The notes below the pieces were generated by a model. It was not told where the DNA came from and did no database searches. It worked only from the letters and a program-made list of their open reading frames with translations. The position numbers were made by a program, and so were the translations under genes. Below are positions 51,191 to 61,015 of a stretch of 64,000 nt of DNA, in pieces; position 1 is the stretch's first letter, and each line of letters begins with the position of its first letter. The stretch is from assembly GCF_003491345.1 (NCBI RefSeq), contig NZ_CP025512.1:3032001-3096000 (forward strand), in the 5' to 3' direction. Source of the stretch: Neorhizobium sp. SOG26 (GTDB lineage Bacteria > Pseudomonadota > Alphaproteobacteria > Rhizobiales > Rhizobiaceae).

Positions 51191-54100
51191 CGGCATCAAC
51201 CTCATTGTCCTCGTCTGCTGTCGACCATTCCGCGACGCGGGCAAGGTGATCATATTCGCCGCCGAAATCGCCTTGCGCGAAGGGTACGAGGCGCGATGCG
51301 AATCCGGCTTCGCCGCTCCGAAGCGTCACGACGAAGCGCGTCAGCTGCTCGAGCGATTCCTGCGCGAGGTCGAGCGCCGATTTCGGCTGGCGTTTGGCGG
51401 TGGCAGAGGCGCCCTCGTTGTTGACCTTGTCCTCCCGGAACCGGTCTCCCGGACGAAGGCGCACGTAGATGAGGTTTTCCGGCGTCAGCGCGTCCAGGTT
51501 CCGGAAGGCACCGGCGCGCAGAGCGGCTGCTTCAAGCGCAAGCTGCGGATCGAGCAGCGACCGCGCCTGGGAAACCGAGGGGCTGAGGCCGGTCTTGTAA
51601 TCAACGATATCGACAAGACCGGAACCCTTGATGTCGATGCGGTCGGCGATACCGGTGACGCGGATGCCGGCGACGGGCACATCCCAGCCGGCGCCGACTT
51701 CCGTCAGCGTCCGCCGAATGTCGTGGGCTCGAGCGGCTTCCCAATCAAGGAAGGCGCGAGCGACTTCCCAAAAACGTGGTCGCCAGACCCGGTCGATATG
51801 AATCGGCAACTGTTCGGCGTCGAAGAGCTCTTCCATGATCTCCCGCATCGCCTCCTTCGCCGCCGGCGTGCCTGGCTTGTGGCCCTGCCGGGTATAGCGG
51901 TCGATGATGGCGTGATAGAGCGTGCCGCGTTCCGAGGCGCCGGGGTCGGAATTGAACGGGTCGATTGGGTCGAGCTTCAGGATGCGGCGGGCATAGATGG
52001 CATAGGGGTCGCGCCGCAGGCGTCCGACCTCGCTGAAGGAGTATTTCACCGGCTGCAGATCAGCCGGCGGCTTTGGCGCCGGTCGCTTGGCGCCGGGCTG
52101 GTTTTCACCGGCATCGACCGCTGCCGCCCAATGCCGGTACTGCTCGCCACGGCCCTTGAGTTCGTCGGCAAAGGTTTTGCCGCCAAGCGCCAGCAAGCGC
52201 TGCAGCCAGCGCGACGCGACCGTTGGTGTCGAGCCTTGGCGCAGCGCTCGCGACAGGATGAGCCGTCGCATGCCGCACGCCATTTCGAAGTCATGCGCCA
52301 ACTGCCCGATGCGCCGTTCGGGTGGCTCAAGGCCGATATCGGTCTTCATCGTGCGTGACAGGAACGGGTTGTTGACCGTCTGGCCCGGCCAGGAACCTTC
52401 GTTCAACCCGCCGAGGATCATCGTGTCGACGGTCTGCAGCCGCGCTTCAAGCGTGCCGAAGATGAACACACGCGGATGGCTGAGCGCGCGTGGTTTCACC
52501 GCTTCGCCCGTGGTCAGCGCCATGACGATGTCGATCCATTGCGGACCGTCTGCCTCGATCTGCCCATCGGTCTCGATGACTTCGGCAAGCATGCCGGCCA
52601 ACCGTTCGCCGGCCTCTCCGGACCACAGCGCGGCAAGGCTGCCGTTCTCATCGATGCAAAGCGCCTCCAGCGCCCGGCCCGTGCGCTCGGCCCATTCCGA
52701 CAGCGTCAGCTTGGTCGTCAGTCCCCGGCCATCGGGGCGGCGGGTGACAAGCGCGGAGATCAGTGGTTCGGCGGCAGCAGCTAGGCGCCTGGCAAGATCG
52801 CGCGCCCGTGCCGGCGCTTCTTCATCTAGAGCCAGCCGCCATTGCGGCGTGTGCCGGTCGGTCTTCTGCTGGGCAAGCCGTGTCTCCAGCAGCGGCTCCA
52901 GCGTGCCGAGATCCATGTCGCCCAAACCGCCGCGCAGCGCGAGGATTTCAAGCGCTTCGACGGCCGGGCAGATCGCGTCAGCAGGCAGGCCAACCCGCAG
53001 CAGCGGATGCTTCATGAGCGCAACGATCGCCACTGGATCACCGGGGCGCAGTGCTGCTTCGAGAAGCAGCTGCACCAGAGTCCCCTGTGGCGTGCCGGAC
53101 AGCGGTGAACCGGCGGTATCGTCGGCGACCACGCCGAAACGGGCAAGTTCAGCCGTGACGCGCCGCGCGAGCGCGCGGTCAGGGGTGATCAACGCCGCTC
53201 GCGTTTCGCCGCCATCGGCGCCCGGTTCCTCAAGCGCCAGCCGAAGCGCAATGGCGATGGCAACGGCTTCCTCGCGTTCGTTGGCCGCCTCGATCAGCGA
53301 TACATCGGCGAAGGCTGCGCGAAGCTTCTCGAGATCGACGTCGTCGCGCCAGGTGCTCCAGCGATCCGTTGCCTTGGCGGGAACCAGCGCCTGCGAGATG
53401 GTCTCTGCGCGGAATTTCAGATCGGAAGGGACGTCGCCCAGCAGCACAACCTCGCTGCGATCGACGCCAAGCCGGGTCAGGAGGCGCCAGAGCCCGAACT
53501 GGGGGTGGCTGCGGCTCGGTGGCTCGGCGCGCCCGTCCAATGTCTCCTCGCCGATCAGCGCCCACTGATCGGCCGGCATGGCGAGATCAAGCCCGGGAAG
53601 CACGACTGCGCCTTCCGGCAGCCGGGAGATCGCCGCGATCAGCTCAGCCGCCGCCGGGATGGAGCCGGTGGAGCCGGCCACGATTATTGGGCCCTTATGC
53701 GTTTTGGTCGCAATGCGGCGTGACTCACCGCGCAGAATTGCCGCCTGGTGCCGAGCCGGCGAGGAGCGGCGCAGCTCTTCCAGGCGCGCCGGCCAAAAGG
53801 CGCTGGCGATCGACAGGAATTCGGCCGTCAGCTGCCACCAGAGGGCATGCTCCTCTGTGTTGAGGTTCTTCAGGTCCGCCCAGTCGCGCTCTTCGGTTTC
53901 GATCGCGTCTATGAGTTCGGCAAGCGCCCGCGCAAGCCAGATGGCGTCGGCCGGACTGGCCGGTGCGATCAGCGGTGACTGCGAGTGGATGTCGAGGACG
54001 ACCTGGGGAAGCTGGTTGCGCCAGGCAAGAATCAGGCGGCCAAGCTCGAGCAGACGGGCCGTGCCACCGATCGGCAGGGCAAGATCCATCTCTTCCGGCG

Positions 54101-54392
54101 CGACCAGGTCGAAATAACCGCTGTCGTCATCGGTTTCACCGAGCGGCCGGATGACCGGCAGGATCGCGGAGCGGCCGCCGAGGAGATCGACAAACTCCGA
54201 GCGCAGCACGCGGGCCGCGCGCCGGGTCGGCACGAAGATCGTGACATCGGCCAAGGAAAGCGGATCGGCCGGATCATAGTGGAAGGTTTCGACAAGCTCG
54301 CCGTTGCAGAGCGTGGCGGCGAGCGTCTTGAGGAAAGGCGCGCCTGGCGGAATGGTGAAAACGCGGGGAAGGTGTCTCGTCGCCTCGGCCAT
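51183..54392 (-). CDS. addB: Double-strand break repair protein AddB
   Basis: A 1069-residue partner of AddA. It has RecB-type nuclease residues IVDYKTGLSPSVSQA near residue 945 and an upstream helicase-like region (TIFVPTRRAARVLRSEF; VVLPGLDLAMPADQW). No canonical Walker A is visible near the N-terminus, as expected for the alphaproteobacterial AddB, whose helicase-like domain may be inactive. I see no four-Cys iron-sulfur cluster. Its start is 4 bp after the murU-like stop. Confidence 0.9.
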   Translation of the reverse strand: MAEATRHLPRVFTIPPGAPFLKTLAATLCNGELVETFHYDPADPLSLADVTIFVPTRRAARVLRSEFVDLLGGRSAILPVIRPLGETDDDSGYFDLVAPEEMDLALPIGGTARLLELGRLILAWRNQLPQVVLDIHSQSPLIAPASPADAIWLARALAELIDAIETEERDWADLKNLNTEEHALWWQLTAEFLSIASAFWPARLEELRRSSPARHQAAILRGESRRIATKTHKGPIIVAGSTGSIPAAAELIAAISRLPEGAVVLPGLDLAMPADQWALIGEETLDGRAEPPSRSHPQFGLWRLLTRLGVDRSEVVLLGDVPSDLKFRAETISQALVPAKATDRWSTWRDDVDLEKLRAAFADVSLIEAANEREEAVAIAIALRLALEEPGADGGETRAALITPDRALARRVTAELARFGVVADDTAGSPLSGTPQGTLVQLLLEAALRPGDPVAIVALMKHPLLRVGLPADAICPAVEALEILALRGGLGDMDLGTLEPLLETRLAQQKTDRHTPQWRLALDEEAPARARDLARRLAAAAEPLISALVTRRPDGRGLTTKLTLSEWAERTGRALEALCIDENGSLAALWSGEAGERLAGMLAEVIETDGQIEADGPQWIDIVMALTTGEAVKPRALSHPRVFIFGTLEARLQTVDTMILGGLNEGSWPGQTVNNPFLSRTMKTDIGLEPPERRIGQLAHDFEMACGMRRLILSRALRQGSTPTVASRWLQRLLALGGKTFADELKGRGEQYRHWAAAVDAGENQPGAKRPAPKPPADLQPVKYSFSEVGRLRRDPYAIYARRILKLDPIDPFNSDPGASERGTLYHAIIDRYTRQGHKPGTPAAKEAMREIMEELFDAEQLPIHIDRVWRPRFWEVARAFLDWEAARAHDIRRTLTEVGAGWDVPVAGIRVTGIADRIDIKGSGLVDIVDYKTGLSPSVSQARSLLDPQLALEAAALRAGAFRNLDALTPENLIYVRLRPGDRFREDKVNNEGASATAKRQPKSALDLAQESLEQLTRFVVTLRSGEAGFASRLVPFAQGDFGGEYDHLARVAEWSTADEDNEVDADE

Positions 54393-54396
54393 CAGG

Positions 54397-55128
54397 TCAC
54401 GCTGACGCCCGGAGCCGCCGGATCGTCGCCTCCGCTTCGTCCACGGCTTCGGGCGTGCCGACCGTCAGCCAGTGGCCATCCATCATCATGCCGTAGAGGC
54501 GGCCGCGGGCGATCGCCTTGTCAAAATAAGTGTTGATGTTGAACGGCTCGCGTGGCGCGTCATCGAGGAATTCCGGCTTCATGGCGAAGGCACCGGCATA
54601 GACCACCGGGTTCGACGGGTCGTCGCGAAAGCGGGTGAGCTTGCCATCCGGCCCCATGCTGAAATCATTGACGCCGTTGTGACCAGTGGTGTTTTCGATG
54701 CGGATGCAGAGCATCGCCATGTCCATGCGGTCCGGGTCGAAGAATTGCGCCAGCCGCTGCAGGTTGCTTGGACCCTCTTCCGGCTCGCCAACCCAGAACA
54801 GGTCGGCATTCATCACGAAGATGGTGTCGCGGCCAAGCTGGGTGATCCCCTTGACGATGCCGCCGCCGTTGTTGAGCAGCGCGTCCCGTTCGTCCGAGAT
54901 CAGGATCTCCAGCCCCTCATACGCCTTGAGGTGCGCCTCCATCTGGTCCGCGAAATGGTGGACGTTGACCACCGCCCGTTCCACGCCCGCCTGCTTCAGC
55001 GAATCGAGCACGTAGTCGATCATCGGCTTGCCGCCGATCTTCACCAGCGGCTTCGGCATCGTATTGGTGATCGGGCGCATGCGGGTCCCAAGACCTGCGG
55101 CCAGCACCATGGCTTCTTTGATGATCAT
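54397..55128 (-). CDS. MurU-like sugar-1-phosphate nucleotidyltransferase
   Basis: A 243-residue GT-A fold nucleotidyltransferase. MVLAAGLGTRMRPITNTMPKP is the nucleotide-binding signature (the tail cut here), with VVNVHHFADQM, ALLNNGGGIVKG and GTPEAVDEAEATI. In Pseudomonas, MurU makes UDP-MurNAc from MurNAc-1-P after AmgK. The preceding gene encodes a TsaE fused to an AmgK-like kinase, so a cell-wall-sugar salvage function is plausible. The substrate could be another sugar phosphate. Confidence 0.82.
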   Translation of the reverse strand: MIIKEAMVLAAGLGTRMRPITNTMPKPLVKIGGKPMIDYVLDSLKQAGVERAVVNVHHFADQMEAHLKAYEGLEILISDERDALLNNGGGIVKGITQLGRDTIFVMNADLFWVGEPEEGPSNLQRLAQFFDPDRMDMAMLCIRIENTTGHNGVNDFSMGPDGKLTRFRDDPSNPVVYAGAFAMKPEFLDDAPREPFNINTYFDKAIARGRLYGMMMDGHWLTVGTPEAVDEAEATIRRLRASA

Positions 55129-55140
55129 CGAACTCAGCGT

Positions 55141-56652
55141 CTATGATTCGGGAAGTTGTATTCCAGACCTGAGACACCAATCCCGCAAGGGGGCAAGCAC
55201 TTCATGGCGAAGGGCTGTGGATAGATGGCGAAGCGTCCGGGGCATGTGCTTCAGGTAGCCCGGTTTGCCGTCGCGCTGCAAGAGCCGCACCCAGAGGCCC
55301 GCGAGCTTGCAGTTTCGCTGCGCCGCCATGATCGCCCAGGCCTTCATGAATGTCTTTTCGTCGAAAGGGCCAAGCGAGCGGCGTAGCGCCACGTAATCGA
55401 CCATCAACTGGTCGGCGAGCGGCTTCGGGATATCGACACGGGCGTCCTGAACAAGCGAGGCGAGGTCATAGGCCGTTGGGCCGATCATCGAATCCTGGAA
55501 ATCGATGAGGCCGACGCGCCGCACGCCGGATTCGTTCGGGCGCCATATGATGTTGGGGGAATGGAAGTCGCGCAGCAGCAGGTTCTTTTCCGTATCGGCC
55601 AGCTCTGCGATCAACCCGTCCCAGATCGAAAGGTATTCGGCACGTTCCTCCTCAGTCGCCGGGGCGCCACGTTTCCAGGGCAAGTGCCAGTCAAGAAGGA
55701 GGCGCGCCTCCATCTTCATCGCCGTGGCGTCGAAATTGGGGATATGGTGCACATGCCCGTCGCCGACTGGCAGATCCTGCTGCATTTCGTGGCTGTGCAG
55801 GTAACCGAGACAGACCACAGCTTCGCGGTAACGATCGGCGATCGGCTGGCCAGCTTCATCCACCACGCCCTCGTCGCCGAGGTGCTCCATCAGCAGGATG
55901 CCTTGCGCGTAGTCGGTATGGAGTATTTTAGGCGCCGCGAGCCCCAGTTCGCGCAGGTATTCATCGACTGCCACGAAGGGATAGGGGTCGAGCGCCAGAT
56001 GCACGACCTTGGGGTAAGGCTTGCCATCAAGCACGGCGGGCCCTTCCGGCGGGTGCGGCCAGTCCATCAGGACCAGCGTTTCGCCAGCCTCCGTGGTGAT
56101 CGTCTCGTAGGCGCGGGTGGATGCGTCGCCGGTAAGGAAGCGGCGCCTAGCGTGTGCGTAGCCGTGCTGCTCAAGGAAGGCGCGGATCGCCAGCACCCGG
56201 CGGATGCGCTTCATCTGCGCGTCAGGCGCCGTGATCGTCGCGACCCTTCCGTTAGCCTGGTGCTCCAGCTTCAGGGAGATGCGTGCTGCAGGCAGAAGCT
56301 CGTCCGCCATTTCCGGCCATTCGATCAGGCAGATGCCAGAGGAGAGGGCTTCATCGAAGCCCAGCTCATCGAGTTCCGACGCGTCGCCCAGCCGATAAAG
56401 GTCGAAATGGGCGACCGGGAGCCGCAGGTCATAGGCCTGGACCAGGGTGAAGGTGGGGCTCGGAACCTCAAGCTCCAGATCGTCGGCCAGCGCCCGCAGG
56501 AAGGCGCGCGCGAAGGTGGATTTGCCGGCGCCGAGATCACCCGACAGGGCGATCCAGTCACCCTTGCCGAGTGCAAGCGCCAAGTCCTCGCCCAGGCGAA
56601 TGGTCTCGGCCTCGTCGGCGAGAAAAAGCGAAAGAGGCTCAGCGTCGGTCAT
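55141..56652 (-). CDS. Fusion of TsaE (tRNA t6A synthesis ATPase) and AmgK-like phosphotransferase
   Basis: A 503-residue protein with two domains. Residues about 1-150 are TsaE, the ATPase of the t6A37 tRNA modification complex, with Walker A GDLGAGKST at 38-46 and VPSPTFTLVQAY, HFDLYRLGDASELDELGF. Residues about 160-490 are an aminoglycoside phosphotransferase/choline kinase-like domain with LLRDFHSPNIIWRPN (catalytic Asp) and IDFQDSMIGPTAYDLASL. The kinase resembles AmgK, the MurNAc/GlcNAc-1-kinase. ATG overlaps the preceding gene's stop. Fusion is known in alphaproteobacteria, but how the two activities relate is unclear. Confidence 0.9.
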   Translation of the reverse strand: MTDAEPLSLFLADEAETIRLGEDLALALGKGDWIALSGDLGAGKSTFARAFLRALADDLELEVPSPTFTLVQAYDLRLPVAHFDLYRLGDASELDELGFDEALSSGICLIEWPEMADELLPAARISLKLEHQANGRVATITAPDAQMKRIRRVLAIRAFLEQHGYAHARRRFLTGDASTRAYETITTEAGETLVLMDWPHPPEGPAVLDGKPYPKVVHLALDPYPFVAVDEYLRELGLAAPKILHTDYAQGILLMEHLGDEGVVDEAGQPIADRYREAVVCLGYLHSHEMQQDLPVGDGHVHHIPNFDATAMKMEARLLLDWHLPWKRGAPATEEERAEYLSIWDGLIAELADTEKNLLLRDFHSPNIIWRPNESGVRRVGLIDFQDSMIGPTAYDLASLVQDARVDIPKPLADQLMVDYVALRRSLGPFDEKTFMKAWAIMAAQRNCKLAGLWVRLLQRDGKPGYLKHMPRTLRHLSTALRHEVLAPLRDWCLRSGIQLPES

Positions 56653-59228
56653 TCGGCGGCGATGGAGCGCACCGCGGCGCCGCTCGGGATCCGGCAGGTG
56701 ACGGTGGTGCCCTGGCCGGGCTTGCTGTCGATGACCACGTCGCCGTTATGCAGGTGCACAAAGCTTTCAACGATCGAGAGACCCAGACCGGCGCCGCTGC
56801 GCTTGCCGCCGCGACTGTTGGCGGAGAAGCGGTTGAACACCGTCTTCAGCATGTCTTCGGACATGCCGGGGCCCTTGTCGGTCACCGAGAAATAGACTTC
56901 CTTCGGGTTGCGCCAGCAGTTCAGCGTGATGGTCGACCCTTCCGGCGCGAAATTGGTCGCATTCGTCAGGAGCTTCAGCAGGATCTGCTTGAGGCGCTGC
57001 TCGTCCGCGACGATCATGCCGAGGCCCGCCTGGGCAGTGATCGCAAGATTGACCCCGTTTTCGTGCAGCCGGTCGGCGATCTGCATGGCGACATCATCGA
57101 GCAGGTCGTCGATCGCCATCTCGGATAGCTGAAGTTCCATGATGCCCGCATCGACCGTCGCAAGGTCGAGGATGTCGTTGACGATGGTGAGCAGCACCGA
57201 GGACGAGGTCGAGATATGGTCGATATATTCGGCCTGGCGCTCGTTGAGCGGGCCGACGCCTGGCGTCTTCAGGAGGTCCGTGAAGCCAATGATGTTGGTG
57301 AGCGGAGAGCGCAACTCGTAGGAGACGTGCTGTACGAAATCGTTCTTGATCTCGTCGGCCTTCTGCAGCGCCTCGTTCTTTTCCTTCAGCGCCCGTTCGG
57401 CGCGTGCACTCGCCGTCGTGTCGACGAAGGTCAGCATGGTCTGCGCATTTGGCAGCGGGATCGCGGCGTAATCGAGGATCAGGCCGGAATACAGCTCGAA
57501 CGTACCCTGCAGCGGGATGCGCGCATCGTTGAACGTCGTCAGCATCTGGCCGAAGCGGCGCCAGCCGTCCGGCTGGTCGTAGGACGGCGCGCAGGCGGCT
57601 TCGATCGCCTTGATATGGGTGCCGGGCTTGGCCTGTTCCGCCGTGATGCCCCAGAGCGCCCTGAAGGCGGGGTTGGAAAGGCGGATGCGTCCGTCCGGAC
57701 CGAACACGGCGACACCTTCGGACAGGTGGTCGATCGTTTCGCCCTGGACCTGCACCAAGGTGTTGTAGCGCGTTTCGAGATCCACCTGTTCGGTGAGGTT
57801 TTCGAACACCCACGTTGCGCCACCTTGCGGATGGGCGGTGGCGATGACACGCAGCGTCTGGCCGTTGGGGAGGTGCCAGAGGTCGGTCTGGGTTTCGGTC
57901 GAGCGATAGACGGAAAGGGCGGAATCCTTCCAGCTGCGCCAGTTCAACTGTTCCGGCAGCTTTCCGTCGCTGCGCAGCTTGTCGAGAAGCTCGCCGTTGT
58001 CAGGCCTGGAATCGAGGAAGGGCAGTGTCAGCCCCCAGAGCTGTACGAAAGCCTGGTTGTAGAATTGCAGCCGGCGTTCGCCATCAAAGATCGCGACAGG
58101 CGTGCCCAGGTGATCGAGCGTCTCCGCGTGGCTTTTCAGCGTGCGCTTCAGCTCCTCGCGCACGGCTTCCGCCTCGGAGACATCAGTTGCCATGCCAGCC
58201 GAGCCGCCCGGCACCACGACATCGATGACGTCGAAGACGGTGCGGTTGCCATGCACTACGGTCGACACGCGATCATGGAAGGGCGAAGCCGGGGTAGCGG
58301 TCGCCTTGATCTTCTCGCGGGCGATCGTGCCGAGGAATTCGCGGCCCTCTTCGATGACATGTTCGGGCGTGGATGCTTCCACCGCTTCGCCATAGGCATG
58401 GTTGACCCAGGTCAGCTTGCCCTGTGCGTCACGCCGCCAGACCGGCTGTTCGATCGCGTCGAGCAGGGAGTGGAACATGGAGATGGAGGTGGTGAGCCGC
58501 TCGCGCTCGATCTTCAGTTCGGCCAGTTCGGCGCGAAGGTTGTTGAGCGCCAGGAAGCGCACGAAAGCCTTACCGCCGGAAACGCGGCCCTGAACTTCGA
58601 GGATTTCGTCACGGTTCGTCTCAACGACGGTATCGAAGGTGCGGGCTTCGTTGCGCAGCGCCTCGATCAACTTCTCCAGTTCGCCCGCCGATGCAGGGCG
58701 CAGCCAGCGACCAAAAGCCAGGAAATCGCGATCGCTCTGCGGCGCACCGGTTTCAACCGGCAACTGGCCAAGGAATTCGGGCTTCGAGGAGCCGCTTTCC
58801 CACACGACGATGCGCCGGTTCTTGTCTGCGATAAGAGCCTCGTACTTGGAGATCCGCTGCTGAGCGTCGGAAAGCGCGCTGCGGATTTCCTGGCTTTCGG
58901 CGGTGAGATTGCCGCGCTGACGCACCAGCCAGACCGACGAAAGCAGGGCAGCACCCAATGCGCCGAGCACGACGGAGGAGACGATGACTTCGGTAGAGGA
59001 GAAAAGGCGGACAGCGGCGCTGCCGGACTGCTGCGCGAGCGCCCCCGTCGCCAACCCGGAAAAAGCCGTACCTGATAGAAAGGCGCTGGCAAACAACGCC
59101 AGACGCTTTGCCTTGCCGCTCACCGAGCCCTCAACCGTGTCGCCACAGGAAGGTCCCGTTGTCTTCGCGCTAGCGTCCCCGCAAGAAGGATCGGCCTGCT
59201 GAAACAGGCTCATTTTTTTTACCGACAT
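56649..59228 (-). CDS. divL: DivL-like PAS-domain membrane kinase with Tyr at the phospho-acceptor site
   Basis: An 859-residue protein. Two hydrophobic segments (about 42-65 and 81-102) are followed by a coiled coil (about 105-145), PAS-like regions (about 250-340, 365-475, 490-600) and a HisKA-HATPase core. The H-box reads FVQHVSYELRSPLTNIIGF: tyrosine (Y637) stands where histidine is the acceptor (compare VSHELKNPL in chvG here). Caulobacter DivL also has Tyr at this site and controls CckA and CtrA. The ATPase has N-box-like NATNFAPEG (Lys replaced by Asn), DKGPGM and GAGLGLSIV. PSCGD occurs twice at the N-terminus. The start may be the second Met (59213). Confidence 0.82.
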   Translation of the reverse strand: MSVKKMSLFQQADPSCGDASAKTTGPSCGDTVEGSVSGKAKRLALFASAFLSGTAFSGLATGALAQQSGSAAVRLFSSTEVIVSSVVLGALGAALLSSVWLVRQRGNLTAESQEIRSALSDAQQRISKYEALIADKNRRIVVWESGSSKPEFLGQLPVETGAPQSDRDFLAFGRWLRPASAGELEKLIEALRNEARTFDTVVETNRDEILEVQGRVSGGKAFVRFLALNNLRAELAELKIERERLTTSISMFHSLLDAIEQPVWRRDAQGKLTWVNHAYGEAVEASTPEHVIEEGREFLGTIAREKIKATATPASPFHDRVSTVVHGNRTVFDVIDVVVPGGSAGMATDVSEAEAVREELKRTLKSHAETLDHLGTPVAIFDGERRLQFYNQAFVQLWGLTLPFLDSRPDNGELLDKLRSDGKLPEQLNWRSWKDSALSVYRSTETQTDLWHLPNGQTLRVIATAHPQGGATWVFENLTEQVDLETRYNTLVQVQGETIDHLSEGVAVFGPDGRIRLSNPAFRALWGITAEQAKPGTHIKAIEAACAPSYDQPDGWRRFGQMLTTFNDARIPLQGTFELYSGLILDYAAIPLPNAQTMLTFVDTTASARAERALKEKNEALQKADEIKNDFVQHVSYELRSPLTNIIGFTDLLKTPGVGPLNERQAEYIDHISTSSSVLLTIVNDILDLATVDAGIMELQLSEMAIDDLLDDVAMQIADRLHENGVNLAITAQAGLGMIVADEQRLKQILLKLLTNATNFAPEGSTITLNCWRNPKEVYFSVTDKGPGMSEDMLKTVFNRFSANSRGGKRSGAGLGLSIVESFVHLHNGDVVIDSKPGQGTTVTCRIPSGAAVRSIAAE

Positions 59229-59390
59229 ACCGGTCTGTCTCCGTCCAATTGCCGCTCATCGACAAGACATACCATACCGTGCCTTGCCCCGAGCCGGACG
59301 ACCGAAGGTTTCGGACGTCGATTTCAGGAAAGTCACGAATCAACGTGAAAAGGATAACTGCTGAGGAAAAAGCCGGGAAGGGAGGCGGCC

Positions 59391-59426
59391 AAAAAAGAAG
59401 CCGCAGCTTTTGTCAAGGCTGCGGCT
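59391..59426 (-). terminator. ahcY intrinsic terminator
   Basis: On the minus strand AGCCGCAGC and GCTGCGGCT form a 9-bp stem with a 10-nt loop and end in a T-rich tract (TTCTTTTTTGG). It separates ahcY from the divL-like gene. Confidence 0.85.
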
Positions 59427-59457
59427 GTCTATATGTTGTGGATTAACCGGCTAGCGA

Positions 59458-60858
59458 TTAGTACCGGTAGTGTTCAGCCTTGAACGGACCTTCCGGCGAG
59501 ACGCCGATATAGGCGGCCTGCTCCGGCGAAAGTTCGGTCAGCTTCACGCCGAGCTTGGCGAGGTGGAGGCGAGCGACCTTCTCGTCGAGGTGCTTCGGCA
59601 GGATATAGACCTCGTTCTTGTACTGGCCCTGCTTCGTGAAGAGCTCGATCTGGGCGAGCGTCTGGTTGGTGAACGAAGCAGACATGACGAAGGACGGGTG
59701 GCCGGTGGCGTTGCCGAGGTTCAGCAGGCGGCCTTCAGACAGCAGGATGATGCGGTTGCCCTTCGGAAACTCGATCATGTCAACCTGCGGCTTGACGTTG
59801 GTCCACTTGAGGTTCTTGAGAGCCGCAACCTGGATCTCGTTGTCGAAGTGGCCGATGTTGCCGACGATCGCCATGTCCTTCATCGCGCGCATGTGCTCGA
59901 TGCGGATGACGTCCTTGTTGCCGGTGGTGGTGATGAAGATGTCGGCGGTCGAGACAACGTCTTCCAGAACGACGACTTCAAAACCGTCCATGGCGGCCTG
60001 CAGGGCGCAGATCGGGTCAACTTCCGTGACCTTGACGCGTGCGCCGGCGCCGGCGAGCGAAGCGGCCGAACCCTTGCCCACGTCACCGTAACCGCAGACG
60101 ACGGCAACCTTGCCGGCCATCATCACGTCGGTGCCGCGGCGGATGCCGTCAACCAGCGATTCCTTGCAGCCGTACTTGTTGTCGAACTTCGACTTGGTGA
60201 CGGAGTCGTTGACGTTGATTGCCGGGAACGGGAGGAGGCCCTTCTTGGAGAGCTCGTACAGGCGGTGAACGCCGGTGGTGGTTTCTTCGGTCACACCCTT
60301 GATGGCGTCGCGCTGCTTGGTGAACCAGCCGGGCGAGGCCTGGAGGCGCTTCTTGATCTGCGCAAACAGGATTTCTTCTTCTTCCGAACCCGGGTTCGAC
60401 AGCACGTCTTCGCCGGCTTCGGCGCGGGCGCCGAGCAGGATGTACATGGTGGCGTCGCCGCCATCATCGAGGATCATGTTGGAGAAGCCGCCGTCGGACC
60501 ACTGGAAAATCTTGTCGGTGTATTCCCAATATTCGGTGAGCGACTCGCCCTTCACGGCGAAGACCGGGATGCCCGCAGCAGCAATCGCAGCGGCAGCGTG
60601 ATCCTGGGTGGAGAAGATGTTGCACGAGGCCCAGCGGATATCGGCGCCGAGTTCCTTCAGCGTCTCGATCAGGACCGCTGTCTGGATGGTCATGTGAAGC
60701 GAACCGGAGATGCGAGCACCCTTGAGCGGCTTCGATTCACCGAATTCGGCGCGGCAGGACATCAGGCCCGGCATTTCTGTTTCGGCGATATCCAGTTCCT
60801 TGCGGCCGTAGTCGGCAAGGCTGATATCGGCGACGATGTAATCTTTTTCTGCGCTCAT
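59458..60858 (-). CDS. ahcY: S-adenosyl-L-homocysteine hydrolase
   Basis: NAD-dependent tetramer that splits SAH to adenosine and homocysteine, removing the inhibitor of methylation. The 466-residue product has the SAH-binding segments [45 protein letters not shown] (NAD Lys) and the NAD-binding [23 protein letters not shown] and the C-terminal KAEHYRY are typical. AGGAG precedes the start MSAEKDYIV; the frame upstream is open but not AhcY-like. A structured leader precedes it. Confidence 0.98.
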   Translation of the reverse strand: MSAEKDYIVADISLADYGRKELDIAETEMPGLMSCRAEFGESKPLKGARISGSLHMTIQTAVLIETLKELGADIRWASCNIFSTQDHAAAAIAAAGIPVFAVKGESLTEYWEYTDKIFQWSDGGFSNMILDDGGDATMYILLGARAEAGEDVLSNPGSEEEEILFAQIKKRLQASPGWFTKQRDAIKGVTEETTTGVHRLYELSKKGLLPFPAINVNDSVTKSKFDNKYGCKESLVDGIRRGTDVMMAGKVAVVCGYGDVGKGSAASLAGAGARVKVTEVDPICALQAAMDGFEVVVLEDVVSTADIFITTTGNKDVIRIEHMRAMKDMAIVGNIGHFDNEIQVAALKNLKWTNVKPQVDMIEFPKGNRIILLSEGRLLNLGNATGHPSFVMSASFTNQTLAQIELFTKQGQYKNEVYILPKHLDEKVARLHLAKLGVKLTELSPEQAAYIGVSPEGPFKAEHYRY

Positions 60859-60901
60859 AAAGCTCTCCTTGTTCAGTTGCCGCACGAGGCTGGCAGCCGA
60901 G

Positions 60902-60945
60902 AAACCGCACGACCCGCCGTCAGCGGCGGAAGCTGGAGGCGGTTT
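60902..60945 (-). promoter_or_regulatory. Structured leader of ahcY (candidate riboregulator)
   Basis: On the minus strand AAACCGC (60945-60939) can pair with GCGGTTT (60908-60902), enclosing a perfect 6-bp hairpin CCGCCG/CGGCGG with tetraloop CTGA (60929-60914). It ends 43 bases before the ahcY ATG. It does not match the SAH, SAM-II or SAM/SAH riboswitch patterns that I remember. Confidence 0.4.
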
Positions 60946-61015
60946 AGCAGGGTTCCCGCCAACTGGCAACGGGACATAAAGAGGTCTTTATATGTTTATG
61001 TAGTGGCGAGAGAGG

